From Symsagittifera roscoffensis (taxonomy: Eukaryota; Xenacoelomorpha; Acoela; Convolutidae): a stretch of 64,000 nt of DNA. The notes beneath the pieces were generated by a model. The model searched no databases. It was given only the letters and a program-made list of their open reading frames with translations, and was not told where the DNA came from. The translations under genes and the position numbers were made by a program. Shown piece by piece: positions 1 through 11,702 of this stretch. Position 1 is the first letter of the stretch. Each line of letters starts with the position of its first letter. The DNA is taken from contig NC_087069.1 in the NCBI RefSeq assembly GCF_963678635.1, positions 2,432,166-2,496,165 on the forward strand, written 5' to 3'.

Positions 1-1170
1 AGAACGATCGTGGATCAAGCCTTCTCAGTGCCAAAATGCGTAAGACTAGCGAGAGTGTCAGAAAAATCTTACGAGTTACTGTGCAAAATGTTCTCCGCAG
101 CTCCCGAGAGAACCAAAGAGGAATTAGAATCGATACTGGCAAAGAAGTTCATGGGACACGCCAGTGGGAACTTCAGTGACTTTGAGAGACAAAAGCAGAA
201 AGGATCAACAGTCACGGATTACAATACAGTAGATGAGATTGGTGAAGTCCGCCGAGTGATGATGGAAGTGGAACCACTACTGGAAGCTTCGGGAAAACGT
301 AATTGGAGGAGCATCATGTCAACACATGATGAGTTCCCCTGCCATGCCTGCTACAAACATGGTGGTACCCCGGGCGTAGTAATCTGGAGTTGATCTGGGA
401 CTGAGGATAGCTGCTCTCCATTGGTTTACCAGATTCATCACAACCCATAACGAAACTGATAGTGGGAGTTATGGTGGCGATACGATTGCTGGAAGCTCAT
501 GTAAAGGAGAACAATAGACAGGAGGCGCCAACGAAAGAATATTTGGAGGAATTGGATTGTCTAAAAGACTTAGATCTTTTTGAGACAATGTGCAAAATCT
601 TTAACATTCCGATGGAAGTGAAAAACATATGGGCCAGAAGACGACTAAGGCCATGATTCAAAGCCAACATGACAGTATGGTTGTACGAGTATGCTAAGAA
701 GCATATGTCGAAGCACAGCAGAGTGTACAGTGCGTATCAGCTGGACATTGGAGAGTAGCTTTCAACTCATCGGAATGCAGTAACCACCGCAGTGAAGAGA
801 TCGTCTAGGACAAGTGAATGTGACGGAAGGGAAAAAGAAGAGATGTTGAAGGAAGACTTGGAGAGAAACGTGACGTCCTGCCTCCACAACAGAGAAACTA
901 ACGTTGATCCTCTACCTTGTTGTAAACAAAGATTAGAAGAGCACAAGTGTTGGAGGACTGCTTCCAACAGCGTCAGAATGGCTACCGACGTGTTGCAAGA
1001 CACAGTGACTGAAAGTGCGGAGTCAATGTCGCAGGAGAAGGAGATGGAACATTGACAAATGGCCAAAAACAAGATGCAAAAAGAAAGAAAATTAGAAGAA
1101 TTTAGAAGTTTTAGAAATTCTAAACGACGAACAAAGAAGGAAACCAAGAAGCGAAGAAAGAGGAGATGTT
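1..1170 (+). pseudogene. 3' end of a divergent family A accessory polyprotein
   Basis: Broken open frames at 10-393, 462-656 and 792-1,055 run into one another; the later pieces share a frame and are separated by single stops, and the last stretch (about 1,056-1,170) is very Lys/Arg/Glu-rich. I do not recognise a domain. The reason for calling it the end of a family A element is positional: directly after it comes the same 3' untranslated sequence and LTR that follow the C-terminal module at 12,477 and 23,853. The protein itself is not visibly alignable with that module, so this is a different subfamily or a replaced C-terminus. The window edge truncates it on the left. Starts given by ORF prediction (GTG at 10) are not meaningful. 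Confidence 0.45.
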
Positions 1171-1876
1171 AAAACTCAGAGTTGTTTTGTTTGTGACAAA
1201 AAACTCAAATGAGAAACGAAGCAACTAAATTTGCAATTGAAACTGAAAAGACACATTTAGTTGAATTTTGAAGATTAAAGAATTTGTTGCATTTTGATTT
1301 TAGTTAGTGGCTTTAGAGACACTTACTATTTATTAAGAAAGGCTTGAGTGGAGAGTATATTTAGATATTCCAACCTGCATGATTTTTTTTAATCAACTAG
1401 GACGACTGATCACTTTGTGGTGACATGAAAGGCTTGTGTAATCTCATGAAGAGGGAAGTTATTTCATCGTTCTTTCTAACCACAGAGTTCCTTATTTTTA
1501 AAATTCAGGACCAATAACAACTAAAATTTCCGAAGGGAAGAAGCATAGTAGGACAATTTTAGCTTGTTGGTTGGCGGGACTCCTGCAAACTAACAACTTT
1601 CAAAACCTAGGAGAAAAAGTTTTAAATCAGGGCATTGACATTGGAAGTCTTAAAAGATGTTTTATCTTAGGTCTTATCCTCGAAAAAGCAGATTAGTGAA
1701 AGAATTTGGAAGGCTATTGTAGTGTAGTATGATGACATTTATATTGTGCAGTGAGTTGATATGAGGTGGATAAAAGTGATTTCGTGCATTTTGTAAATTC
1801 TGTTCCATGGCACTGCACCATTTTGATGAAGACTACGAGACTCAATGAGGACATTGACCGGGCTGTCCGGGGAGTA
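1171..1876 (+). other. 3' untranslated region of the left family A copy
   Basis: Non-coding. It is homologous to 12,478-13,141 and to the reverse complement of 23,189-23,852 and lies between the last coding stop and the LTR. It ends in the purine-rich block CCGGGGAGTA directly before the LTR start TGTGA. That is the expected place of the plus-strand priming polypurine tract. Confidence 0.55.
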
Positions 1877-2201
1877 TGTGAGATTCGACCAGAATGTACG
1901 AAAATTCAGCTTTGCATTCGAATTTTTATCGACCAGAAAAAGAACATCTAACCTGGAAGATTGATGGTTTTAATAGATTAGCGACGTTATTTGAACGATT
2001 AGATAAATCTGGAATGGTTAATTTAAATTGACATGCTAATTTGTAAAATTTCGATTGGGACGTGAACGATACGTAACTTTTTTATATTTTGCACACACTG
2101 AAACGGCGAAACAGAACAATAATAGTGGCAGTGAAAACAACTACGAGAAAACAGCGACAGACTGAAATTATGACTGGAAATTGTTAGAAACCATTTCGAG
2201 T

Positions 2202-2232
2202 TGTAACGATTGTGCCACAACGAATCGTTACA
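2202..2232. promoter_or_regulatory. LTR hairpin, divergent version
   Basis: TGTAACGATT and AATCGTTACA form a perfect 10-bp stem around an 11-nt loop. This is the homologous position of the 13-bp stem at 13,463-13,494, with a C-to-T change on one arm matched by G-to-A on the other. Role unknown; a structured RNA element or an inverted protein-binding site would both fit. Confidence 0.5.
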
Positions 2233-2959
2233 GAGCAGTTCACAAGAACCGGGAGGGGTGTTGGGACAGCGTGTCCAGACTTCCGGAATGAAATAGAAGT
2301 GCTGTTTTTCCGGATTCCAGAATCCGGAGGGGTCTCGGGCCCAAGACTCAAACTATTATATATAAACTTTTAGCTTCCTGGTCATGCCCTGAATTGATTT
2401 TAATTAATATCCAGATTCATTTTCAGATAATGAGAAGCTAAGAATGAGGGAAAGGGTTGATCCATCTTCGATGGAGAAGACGATTTTTATCTAATGAACG
2501 AAAACAATCGTAATATAGTAAATAGTAGTAGTCCTGTTTTTAGGAGTGACCTCGTGGTCTGGAGATACTGAGACCAGCCATGAGCTCACTAGTTATGCAT
2601 GTAACTAGGTTAATTTGAGTGTTTTGACCAAAGCCGAAAGCAGTAACGTTTTTGTCGACCCGATGTTAGAAAGACCACCAAAAGAACTGGCTTTGGTAGA
2701 GACGGTGAAAAGCATGTAGAGGTTAGTTTAGACGCTGGCCAGTCGTTTTATAGCTTGGCTTTATTTTCCGTCGATATGTACTTCCGGGCGAATGTTACAT
2801 AGATGTTTTCATGGCGCTCCTGGATGTTATTCTTTTTTAACATCATGACCGGCAGAGCCGTTAACGAGCACTCCGCGCCGAGCAGATGCTCATAATAACG
2901 CCCTTAATAGGCCCTAACCGCCGGGGCGGAAGGGTAGTTCGGAACGCGGAAGCCTTCCG

Positions 2960-5712
2960 GATTACCGTGAATAACTTTTTAAACTAGTTAAGACCAAAAA
3001 TTCACGTTCCAGGAAGGGTGGGGGGATCGGCCGTCCCCTCGTTCCCTGAGAGATCTGTGACCAAAAACACTTAAAGATATATAAGAAACCAAACAAAAAG
3101 TAGTATAGTACCCAAGAAAAACAAAAACAAAACAAAAAAAAACGAAAAAACCAAAAACAGTAAAAAAAAAGTAAAAAATCAGTAGAAATCATCCCCCCAG
3201 ATAAGATGTGATCCGACCCTCCCGTTTGTTGTTGATAGATGTTTTGTTGTTACAGGCATTTATATCAATCAAGATCGATACGATGTGGCCCGTTTGTGAG
3301 GCTTGTACTGTAGAGTTGTTTGAGTATTTAATGTTAATGCAAATGAAAACCGTGAATACCGTGAATAACTTTTTAACCTAGTTAAGACCAAAAATTCACG
3401 TTCCAGGAAGGGTGGGGGGATCGGCCGTCCCCTCGTTCCCTGAGAGATCTGTGACCAAAAACACTTAAAGATATATAAGAAACCAAACAAAAAGTAGTTT
3501 AGTACCCAAGAAAAACAAAAAAAAAACATTTAAAAAAACCGAAAAAACCAAAAACAGTTAAAAAAAAAGTAAAAAATCAGTAGAAATCATCCCCCCCAGA
3601 TAAGATGTGATCCGACCCTCCCGTTTGTTGTTGATAGATGTTTTGTTGTTACAGGCATTTATATCAATCAAGATCGATACGACATGGCCCGTTTGTGAGG
3701 CTTGTACTGTAGAGTTGTTTGAGTATTTAATGTTAATGCAAATGAAAACCGTGATTACCGTAAATAACTTTTTAACCTAGTTAAGACCAAAAATTCACAT
3801 TCCAGGAAGGGTGGGGGGATCGGCCGTCCCCTCGTTCCCTGAGAGATCTGTGACCAAAAACACTTAAAGATATATAAGAAACCAAACAAAAAGTAGTTTA
3901 GTACCCAAGAAAAACAAAAAAAAAACAAAAAAAAACCGAAAAAACCAAAAACAGTAAAAAAAAAATTAAAAAATCAGTAGAAATCATCCCCCCAGATAAG
4001 ATGTGATCCGACCCTCCCGTTTGTTGTTGATAGATGTTTTGTTGTTACAGGCATTTATATCAATCAAGATCGATACGATGTGGCCCGTTTGTGAGGCTTG
4101 TACTGTAGAGTTGTTTGAGTATTTAATGTTAATGCAAATGAAAACCGTGAATACCGTGAATAAATTTTTAACCTAGTTAAGACCAAAAATTCACGTTCCA
4201 GGAAGGGTGGGGGGATCGGCCGTCCCCTCGTTTCCTGAGAGATCTGTGACCAAAAACACTTAAAGATATATAAGAAACCAAACAAAAAGAAGTTTAGTAC
4301 CCAAGAAAAACAAAAAAAAAACATTAAAAAAAACCGAAAAAACCAAAAACAGTAAAAAAAAAAGTAAAAAATCAGTAGAAATCATCCCCCCAGATAAGAT
4401 GTGATCCGACCCTCCCGTTTGTTGTTGATAGATGTTTTGTTGTTACAGGCATTTATTTCAATCAAGATCGATACGATGTGGCCCGTTTGTGAGGCTTGTA
4501 CTGTAGAGTTGTTTGAGTATTTAATGTTAATGCAAATGAAAACCGTGAATACCGTGAATAACTTTTTAACCTAGTTAAGACCAAAAATTCACGTTCCAGG
4601 AAGGTTGGGGGGATCGGCCGTCCCCTCGTTCCCTGAGAGATCTGTGACCAAAAACACTTAAAGATATTTAAGAAACCAAACAAAAAGTAGTTTAGTACCC
4701 AAGAAAAACAAAAAAAAAACAAAAAAAAACCGAAAAAACCAAAAACAGTAAAAAAAAAGTAAAAAATCAGTAGAAATCATCCCCCCAGATAAGATGTGAT
4801 CCGACCCTCCCGTTTGTTGTTGATAGATGTTTTGTTGTTACAGGCATTTATATCAATCAAGATCGATACGATGTGGCCCGTTTGTGAGGCTTGTACTGTA
4901 GAGTTGTTTGAGTATTTAATGTTAATGCAAATGAAAACCGTGAATACCGTGAATAAATTTTTAACCTAGTTAAGACCAAAAATTCACGTTCCAGGAAGGG
5001 TGGGGGGATCGGCCGTCCCCTCGTTCCCTGAGAGATCTGTGACCAAAAACACTTAAAGATATTTAAGAAACCAAACAAAAAGTAGTTTAGTACCCAAGAA
5101 AAACAAAAAAAAACATTAAAAAAACCGAAAAAACCAAAAACAGTAAAAAAAAAGTAAAAAATCAGTAGAAATCATCCCCCCAGATAAGATGTGATCCGAC
5201 CTCCCGTTTGTTGTTGATAGATGTATTGTTGTTACAGGCATTTATATCAATCAAGATCGATACCATGTGGCCCGTTTGTGAGGCTTGTACTGTAGAGTTG
5301 TTTGAGTATTTAATGTTAATGCAAATGAAAAACGTGAATACCGTGAATAACTTTTTAACCTAGTTAAGACCAAAAATTCACGTTCCAGGAAGGGTGGGGG
5401 GATCGGCCGTCCCCTCGTTCCCTGAGAGATCTGTGACCAAAAACACTTAAAGATATATAAGAAACCAAACAAAAAGTAGTTTAGTACCCAAGAAAAACAA
5501 AAAAAAAACATTAAAAAAAACCGAAAAAACCAAAAACAGTAAAAAAAAAAGTAAAAAATCAGTAGAAATCATCCCCCCAGATAAGATGTGATCCGACCCT
5601 CCCGTTTGTTGTTGATAGATGTATTGTTGTTACAGGCATTTATATCAATCAAGATCGATACGATGTGGCCCGTTTGTGAGGCTTGTACTGTAGAGTTGTT
5701 TGAGTATTTAAG
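2960..5712 (+). repeat. Seven-copy ~395-bp tandem array inside LTR 1
   Basis: The block CCGACCCTCCCGTTTG recurs seven times (near 3,212, 3,609, 4,008, 4,407, 4,800, 5,198 and 5,595), once per unit of 393-400 bp (one copy lacks a C). Each unit holds an A-rich tract, a TATATAAG-type box in element sense and the GATCGGCCGTCCCCTCG block. The same unit is present about twice in LTR 3 and once in LTRs 4 and 5. Units differ by a few substitutions and by A-tract length. Antisense 86-codon frames repeat with the unit and look incidental. Confidence 0.9.
3078..3085 (+). promoter_or_regulatory. Candidate LTR TATA box (first of several)
   Basis: TATATAAG in element sense inside the first tandem unit. 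The box recurs in most units (degraded to TATTTAAG in two of them) and in LTR 3, but is degraded to GATAAATAGG in LTRs 4 and 5. Promoter function is inferred only from position and sequence. Confidence 0.35.
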
Positions 5713-5932
5713 CACGTTAATGCAAATTTGCGCTCAATCCGGAAGGATCTGCTGATTTGCGCTCAACCCGGAGGGGTCTTGGGAGAAGACTGATCCGGCA
5801 AGCAGTACAAGGAGCAACAAGAAGGGTCTCAACGACAACAACAGTCGACTGTTGGGTATCATTAACAAGTTTTGTATCCCTTTTGGTACAAAAAATAGGA
5901 TAGTAATCTGTGGGAGGCTCGACAGTGCTGCA

Positions 5933-8103
5933 AGTATGAAAGTATTACTAGTGTTCCTCTACACCGTGTTGGCGTCTATATATCAAAAAGTCTTAGCACA
6001 CAATTCCAAACAAGAAACTGTTTATCTTACAGTTCGATACATCATGCTAGTCATACAATTTCACACATTAAGCAAATGAAGAAATGTTAGTCATAAAATT
6101 TCTAACTTAGAAAGTATTACGTCCATACACCAAAAATGCTTAACATACAATTCCATACAAGAAAAAAGCTTATCATACATTTCCATTCTTCATGCTAGTT
6201 TTACAATTTCTTGAATGAAGCCAATGAGCAATTGCCAGTCATTTAATTTTGGACTATGAAAGTATGACTACTGGGCTTCTACCTCGGGATCACCTCCACA
6301 CATCAAAACTATCTCGAACACAATTCCAAACAACAAAACATTTTATCATACAATTCCATATATCATGATATTCATACACTTTGACAAATAAAACTAATGA
6401 AAAAACCGCTAGTCATACAATTTTGAGTTTTTATAGTAAGATTAGTCTCCTACCCCGGGTTGACCTCCATACACCAAAAACGTAGCATAGAAATCCAAAC
6501 AACAAAAATGTTTACAATGATTCCATACATCATGCTAGTCATACTTTTTCATAAACCAATGACAGATAAAGCGAGTCAAACAAAGTACTAATTTAGCGTG
6601 ACTAGTCTTCTACCCCGGGTTGATCTCCAAACACCAAAAAGCTTTGCACACAATTCCAAACAAACAATGTTCTTCATGCAATTCCATGGCTCTTTTTCTC
6701 TTCCCCCCACCTGCAAATTTTTACATGCAAATTTGTTGACCACATTGTCCGATTGTTATGAAAATTTACATACAGACTTATAAGGCCACGGCAAACATAT
6801 TTGGTCCTCATACTCAACTTCGTAAAACCATTCATTACACTAATAAATTGAAACTGGCGCGAGGTGGAGGGGGGGGGGAGGAAAAAGAGCCAATTCCATA
6901 CATCATGATAGTCCTACAATTTCACTAATGAGACCAATGAAGAAAAGCTAGCCATACAATTTCCAATTATAAAATCATGACTATTGTTTTTCTACACCGG
7001 AACGACCTCCAAGCAACAAAAAAATCGTAGCATAAATTTCCATACAACATGATAGTCATACAATTAAACAAATGAAGTCAATGAGCAAATACTAGTCATG
7101 TAGTTTCGAAGTATGAAAGCCTGACTAGTGATCTTCTACCCCGGGTTGACCTCCATAAACCAAAAACGCTTAGCACATAACTTCAAACGAAAAAATCGTT
7201 TTTCATACAATTCAAAACATCATGCTAGTCATTCAATTTCACAATTGAAGCAAATGAAGAAAAGCTAGTCTTTAAAATTGGAACTATGAAAATTTTACGT
7301 CCCTACACCAAAATTGTTTAGCATACAATTCCATACAAGAAAAAAGTTTGTCATACAGTTCCAATCATCATGCTAGTTTTACAATTCTTCGAATTAAGCT
7401 AATGAAAAAACGCTAGCCATACAATTTTGAACCATGAAAGTATGACTACTGGTGTTCTACCTCGGGTTCACATCCACATACGAAAATTGCTTGGAACACA
7501 ATTCCAAACAATAATAAAATTTATCTTACAATTCCATATGTCATGAGAGTCATACAGTTTGACAAATGAAGCCAATGAACAAATGCAAATCGTAAAATTT
7601 TTTAAATTATAAAAGTATGACTACTGGTCTTATGACCTTCATACACCAAAAATGCTTAGCATACAGTTCCAAACAACAAAAAATTTTATCAAACAATTTC
7701 ATACATCATGCTATTCTTACATTTTCTCAAACAAAACCAAAGAAAAAACCGCTAGTCATACAATTTTGAATTACTATAGTATGATTAATCTCCTACGCCG
7801 GGTTGACCTCCATATACCAAAAACTTAGCATAGTAAAACATACAACAAAAATGTTTACAATGATTACATACATCATGCTATTCATACATTTTCAGAAAAG
7901 AAACCATTGAAAGATAAAGCGAGTCAAACAATGTAATAATATAGCATGACTAGTCTTCTACCCCGGGTGAACTCCAAACACCAAAAACTTTGCACACAAT
8001 TCCAAACCAAAAGTGTTTATCATACAATTCCATACATCATGATAGTCCTACAATTTCACTAATGAAGCCAATGAAGAAAAGCTAGGAACGACCTCCAAGC
8101 AAC
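5933..8103. repeat. Degenerate satellite, left arm
   Basis: A head-to-tail array of diverged ~140-180 bp monomers. Each has blocks such as CCCCGGGTTGACCTCC, CATACAATTCCATACATCATG and CTAGTCATACAATTT. It is the reverse complement of 18,984-21,124 with very high identity, including the same MITE insertion. It begins exactly at the end of LTR 1. It ends at about 8,086-8,103, where it joins family A coding sequence through the short shared block CAAATTGAG. No coding potential is apparent. Confidence 0.85.
6688..6891. mobile_element. 204-bp hAT-like MITE with 8-bp target duplication
   Basis: It begins GGCTCTTTTTCTCTTCCCCC and ends with the imperfect inverse (GGAGGAAAAAGAGCC), giving ~25-bp terminal inverted repeats. 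It is bounded by AATTCCAT at 6,680-6,687 and 6,892-6,899, an 8-bp direct repeat typical of hAT transposition. The interior is non-coding. The same insertion with the same target duplication is present in inverted orientation at 20,167-20,370, so it predates the inverted duplication. Confidence 0.75.
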
Positions 8104-8732
8104 AAATTGAGACTGGTCTTGGAAGAAGAGGTGACTGCACCTTCCGTACCAAAATCCGACAAGAGAGTGGAGTTTGGGTTGGGATTCTCAGATGAACTAC
8201 TGAGAACGAGCTTGATGGTAGTGTGGGAACTGATGAGACCATCGTGGTGTCCTAGTCCCAATGCTGATTCGATACTACAGGCAACACAAGATGTGCAGAG
8301 GGAACTAAATGCGGACTGTAACCTGCGTGATCTTAATATCATATATAATGTGATGACAACAGCCTCTAAGAGCAACGGGGAAGATAAAATGGAGTTGCCT
8401 GGCTGGAACCAGAAGACTGGGTTAAACCTGGTAGCTGTCTGGCGGAAGTCTGTGGACTGGAAGGTCACGTTTGTGGAGGTCTGGATTGTGTGAAAACCCT
8501 AGAGAGACAACACAAGCAATTGACGATATTGTTTGGGAATGTCGTGATGAAAGCAAGGCCAGAAACAGAACTGATCGCAGATTGCCATGGAGGAACCGAT
8601 GATAACCCAAGACGGAGCAGCAGTAGCGTGAGCGAAGCGGAGATACGTTCTCTGTTTCATTCGATTCCTGATAGAGCACATTTCAGTACCAACATTGAAC
8701 ACCTGTGTCAAGATGCTGAGGGAGGGCGATGA
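8104..8732 (+). pseudogene. C-terminal module, unit A (partial)
   Basis: The last two thirds of the ~330-residue accessory C-terminal module, joined to satellite at its left edge. A 1-nt loss near 8,400 shifts the frame, giving a GWNQKTGLN version instead of GWGPEDWVKP, and a stop near 8,491 follows. Its diagnostic substitutions (SPNADSILQATQ, RELNADC) match unit C and unit 1 of the right-hand element, so it is the first-type unit of a dimer. Function is unknown; the module is Leu-rich and largely helical in composition, with no recognised catalytic motif. Confidence 0.6.
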
Positions 8733-9715
8733 ACGAGCAAAAGCTAGTACTGCTGGATATGCATCAAAGCAAGCCGATGAGGGTGAATATGAAAGAACCT
8801 GAGGAGTTAGAGCCCATGAGAAAGATAGACGAAATCAGGAGATTTTCAAACAAGGAGCTGAGACTCACTAAAGAATCTATGGGGGCACTACCGAAATCCA
8901 GTGAGTACTGTGGACCGATCAAGAAGAAGTCGTACAGCTACGTGTCCGGAATCATAGGGATAGCGTACAACCCTTTCCTGAGTGAAGACATACGCGATTG
9001 CTTTTTTGATTACGAGCAGGCAGTGTTGCTAAGATTCTGGACGTCGAGAATTCTAACGATTAAGAGCGCTAATAATCCGCAGACCAAATTGAGACTGGTT
9101 TTGGAAGAAGAGGTGACTGCACCTTCCGTACCAAAATCCGACAAAAGAGTGGAGTTTGGGTTGGGATTCTCAGATGAACTACTGAGAACGAGCTTGATGG
9201 TAGTGTGGGAACTGATGAGACCATCATGGTGTCCTGGTCCCAATGCTGACTCGATATTACGGGCGACACAAGATGTGCAGAGGGAACTAAAAGCGGACTG
9301 TAACCTGCGTGATCTTATTATCATATATAATGTGATGACAACAGCCTCTAAGAGCAACGGGGAAGATAAAGTGGAGTTGCCTGGCTGGGGGCCAGAAGAC
9401 TGGGTTAAACCTGGTAGCTGTCTGGCGGAAGTCTGTGGACTGGAAGGTCACGTTTGTGGAGGTCTGGATTGTGTGAAAACCCTAGAGAGACAACACAAGC
9501 AATTGACGATATTGTTTGGGAATGTCGTGATGAAAGCAAGGCCAGAAATAGAACTGATCGCAGATTGCCATGGAGGAACCGATGATAACCCAAGAGGGAG
9601 CAGCAATAGCGTGAGCGAAGCGGAGATACGTTCTCTGTTTCATTCGATTCCTGATAGAGCACATTTCAGTACCAACATTGAACACCTGTGTCATGATGCT
9701 GAGGGAGGGCGATGA
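8729..9715 (+). pseudogene. C-terminal module, unit B
   Basis: A 328-codon open frame covering a full module: MHQSKPMRVN region, SKKSYSYVSGIIGIAYNP-like middle, FWTSRI, VEFGLGFSDELLRTSLMVVW, and a Cys-containing EVCGLEGHVCGG segment. An 11-bp deletion near its start, relative to the other units, changes the frame used at the junction with unit A. Its substitutions (GPNADSILRATQ, RELKADC) match units D and E. The reading frame ends in a shifted tail (EHLCHDAEGGR), since the junction with the next unit is out of frame. Function unknown. Confidence 0.6.
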
Positions 9716-10708
9716 ACGAGCAAAAGCCTTACTCTTGCTAGCACTGCTGGATATGCATCAAAGCAAGCCGATGAGGGTGAATATGAAAGAACCTGAGGAG
9801 TTAGAGCCCATGAGAAAGATAGACGAAATCAGGAGATTTTCAAACAAGGAGCTGAGACTCACTAAAGAATCTATGGGGGCACTACCGAAATCCAGTGAGT
9901 ACTGTGGACCGATCAAGAAGAAGTCGTACAGCTACGTGTCCGGAATCATAGGGATAGCGTAGAACCCTTTCCTGAGTGAAGACATACGCGATTGCTTTTT
10001 TGATTACGAGCAGGCAGTGTTGCTAAGATTCTGGACGTCGAGAATTGTAACGATTAAGAGCGCTAATAATCCGCAGACCAAATTGAGACTGGTCTTGGAA
10101 GAAGAGGTGACTGCACCTTCCGTACCAAAATCCGACAAAAGAGTGGAGTTTGGGTTGGGATTCTCAGATGAACTACTGAGAACGAGCTTGATGGTAGTGT
10201 GGGAACTGATGAGACCATCGTGGTGTCCTAGTCCCAATGCTGATTCGATACTACAGGCAACACAAGATGTGCAGAGGGAACTAAATGCGGACTGTAACCT
10301 GCGTGATCTTAATATCATATATAATGTGATGACAACAGCCTCTAAGAGCAACGGGGAAGATAAAATGGAGTTGCCTGGCTGGAACCAGAAGACTGGGTTA
10401 AACCTGGTAGCTGTCTGGCGGAAGTCTGTGGACTGGAAGGTCACGTTTGTGGAGGTCTGGATTGTGTGAAAACCCTAGAGAGACAACACAAGCAATTGAC
10501 GATATTGTTTGGGAATGTCGTGATGAAAGCAAGGCCAGAAACAGAACTGATCGCAGATTGCCATGGAGGAACCGATGATAACCCAAGAGGGAGCAGCAGT
10601 AGCGTGAGCGAAGCGGAGATACGTTCTCTGTTTCATTCGATTCCTGATAGAGCACATTTCAGTACCAACATTGAACACCTGTGTCAAGATGCTGAGGGAG
10701 GGCGATGA
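9678..10708 (+). pseudogene. C-terminal module, unit C
   Basis: Third module copy, almost identical to unit A. It is interrupted by an in-frame TAG near 9,960 (AGC GTA GAA context, where units B and D have a TAC tyrosine codon) and by the same 1-nt loss as unit A near 10,382. Open pieces are 9,678-9,962, 10,017-10,469 and 10,466-10,708. A and C being alike, and B and D being alike, shows the array was amplified as a two-unit block of about 1.98 kb. Confidence 0.6.
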
Positions 10709-11702
10709 ACGAGCAAAAGCCTTACTCTTGCTAGCACTGCTGGATATGCATCAAAGCAAGCCGATGAGGGTGAATATGAAAGAACCTGAGGAGTTAGAGC
10801 CCATGAGAAAGATAGACAAAATCAGGAGATTTTCAAACAAGGAGCTGAGACTCACTAAAGAATCTATGGGGGCACTACCGAAATCCAGTGAGTACTGTGG
10901 ACCGATCAAGAAGAAGTCGTACAGCTACGTGTCCGGAATCATAGGGATAGCGTACAACCCTTTCCTGAGTGAAGACATACGCGATTGCTTTTTTGATTAC
11001 GAGCAGGCAGTGTTGCTAAGATTCTGGACGTCGAGAATTCTAACGATTAAGAGCGCTAATAATCCGCAGACCAAATTGAGACTGGTTTTGGAAGAAGAGG
11101 TGACTGCACCTTCCGTACCAAAATCCGACAAAAGAGTGGAGTTTGGGTTGGGATTCTCAGATGAACTACTGAGAACGAGCTTGATGGTAGTGTGGGAACT
11201 GATGAGACCATCATGGTGTCCTGGTCCCAATGCTGACTCGATATTACGGGCGACACAAGATGTGCAGAGGGAACTAAAAGCGGACTGTAACCTGCGTGAT
11301 CTTATTATCATATATAATGTGATGACAACAGCCTCTAAGAGCAACGGGGAAGATAAAGTGGAGTTGCCTGGCTGGGGGCCAGAAGACTGGGTTAAACCTG
11401 GTAGCTTTCTGGTGGAAGTCTGTGGACTGGAAGGTCACGTTTGTGGAGGTCTGGATTGTGTGAAAACCCTAGAGAGACAACACAAGCAATTGACGAGATT
11501 GTTTGGGAATGTCGTGATGAAAGCAAGGCCAGAAACAGAACTGATCGCAGATTGCCATGGAGGAACCGATGATAACCCAAGAGGGAGCAGCAATAGCGTG
11601 AGCGAAGCGGAGATACGTTCTCTGTTTCATTCGATTCCTGATAGAGCACATTTCAGTACCAACATTGAACACCTGTGTCAAGATGCTGAGGGAGGGCGAT
11701 GA
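10671..11702 (+). pseudogene. C-terminal module, unit D
   Basis: A 343-codon open frame, the longest intact module in the window, nearly identical to unit B but without its 11-bp deletion. It starts at MNTCVKMLREGDERAKALLL, the natural continuation of the preceding sequence, and runs through the whole module to the frame-shifted EGGR tail. No signal peptide or membrane segment is evident. Function unknown. Confidence 0.6.

Larger units (their letters stand above)
1877..5932 (+). mobile_element. Family A LTR 1 (3' LTR, expanded)
   Basis: It starts TGTGAGATTCGACC and ends GACAGTGCTGCA. These ends match the other LTR copies (starts at 13,142, 23,188 and 50,879; ends at 21,125, 44,366 and 49,222), giving TG...CA termini. 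It is about 4.06 kb, against 2.06 kb for LTR 3 and 1.66 kb for LTR 5. The excess is an internal ~395-bp tandem array. The first ~400 bp differ clearly from the other copies, while everything after about 2,500 is almost identical to LTR 3, so it looks chimeric. Satellite DNA follows immediately after 5,932. Confidence 0.7.

Noticed and set aside
3269-5511. Repeated 86-codon minus-strand ORFs (MFFFCFSWVLN...) in the LTR 1 array
   Set aside because: They are antisense to the element, copy with the ~395-bp unit, and their hydrophobic Phe-rich start comes from A/T tracts. Copies differ by ordinary substitutions, with no sign of selection.
3205-5600. CRISPR-like regular spacing of CCGACCCTCCCG blocks
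   Set aside because: The whole ~395-bp unit is repeated, not a short repeat with unique spacers, and the context is an LTR.
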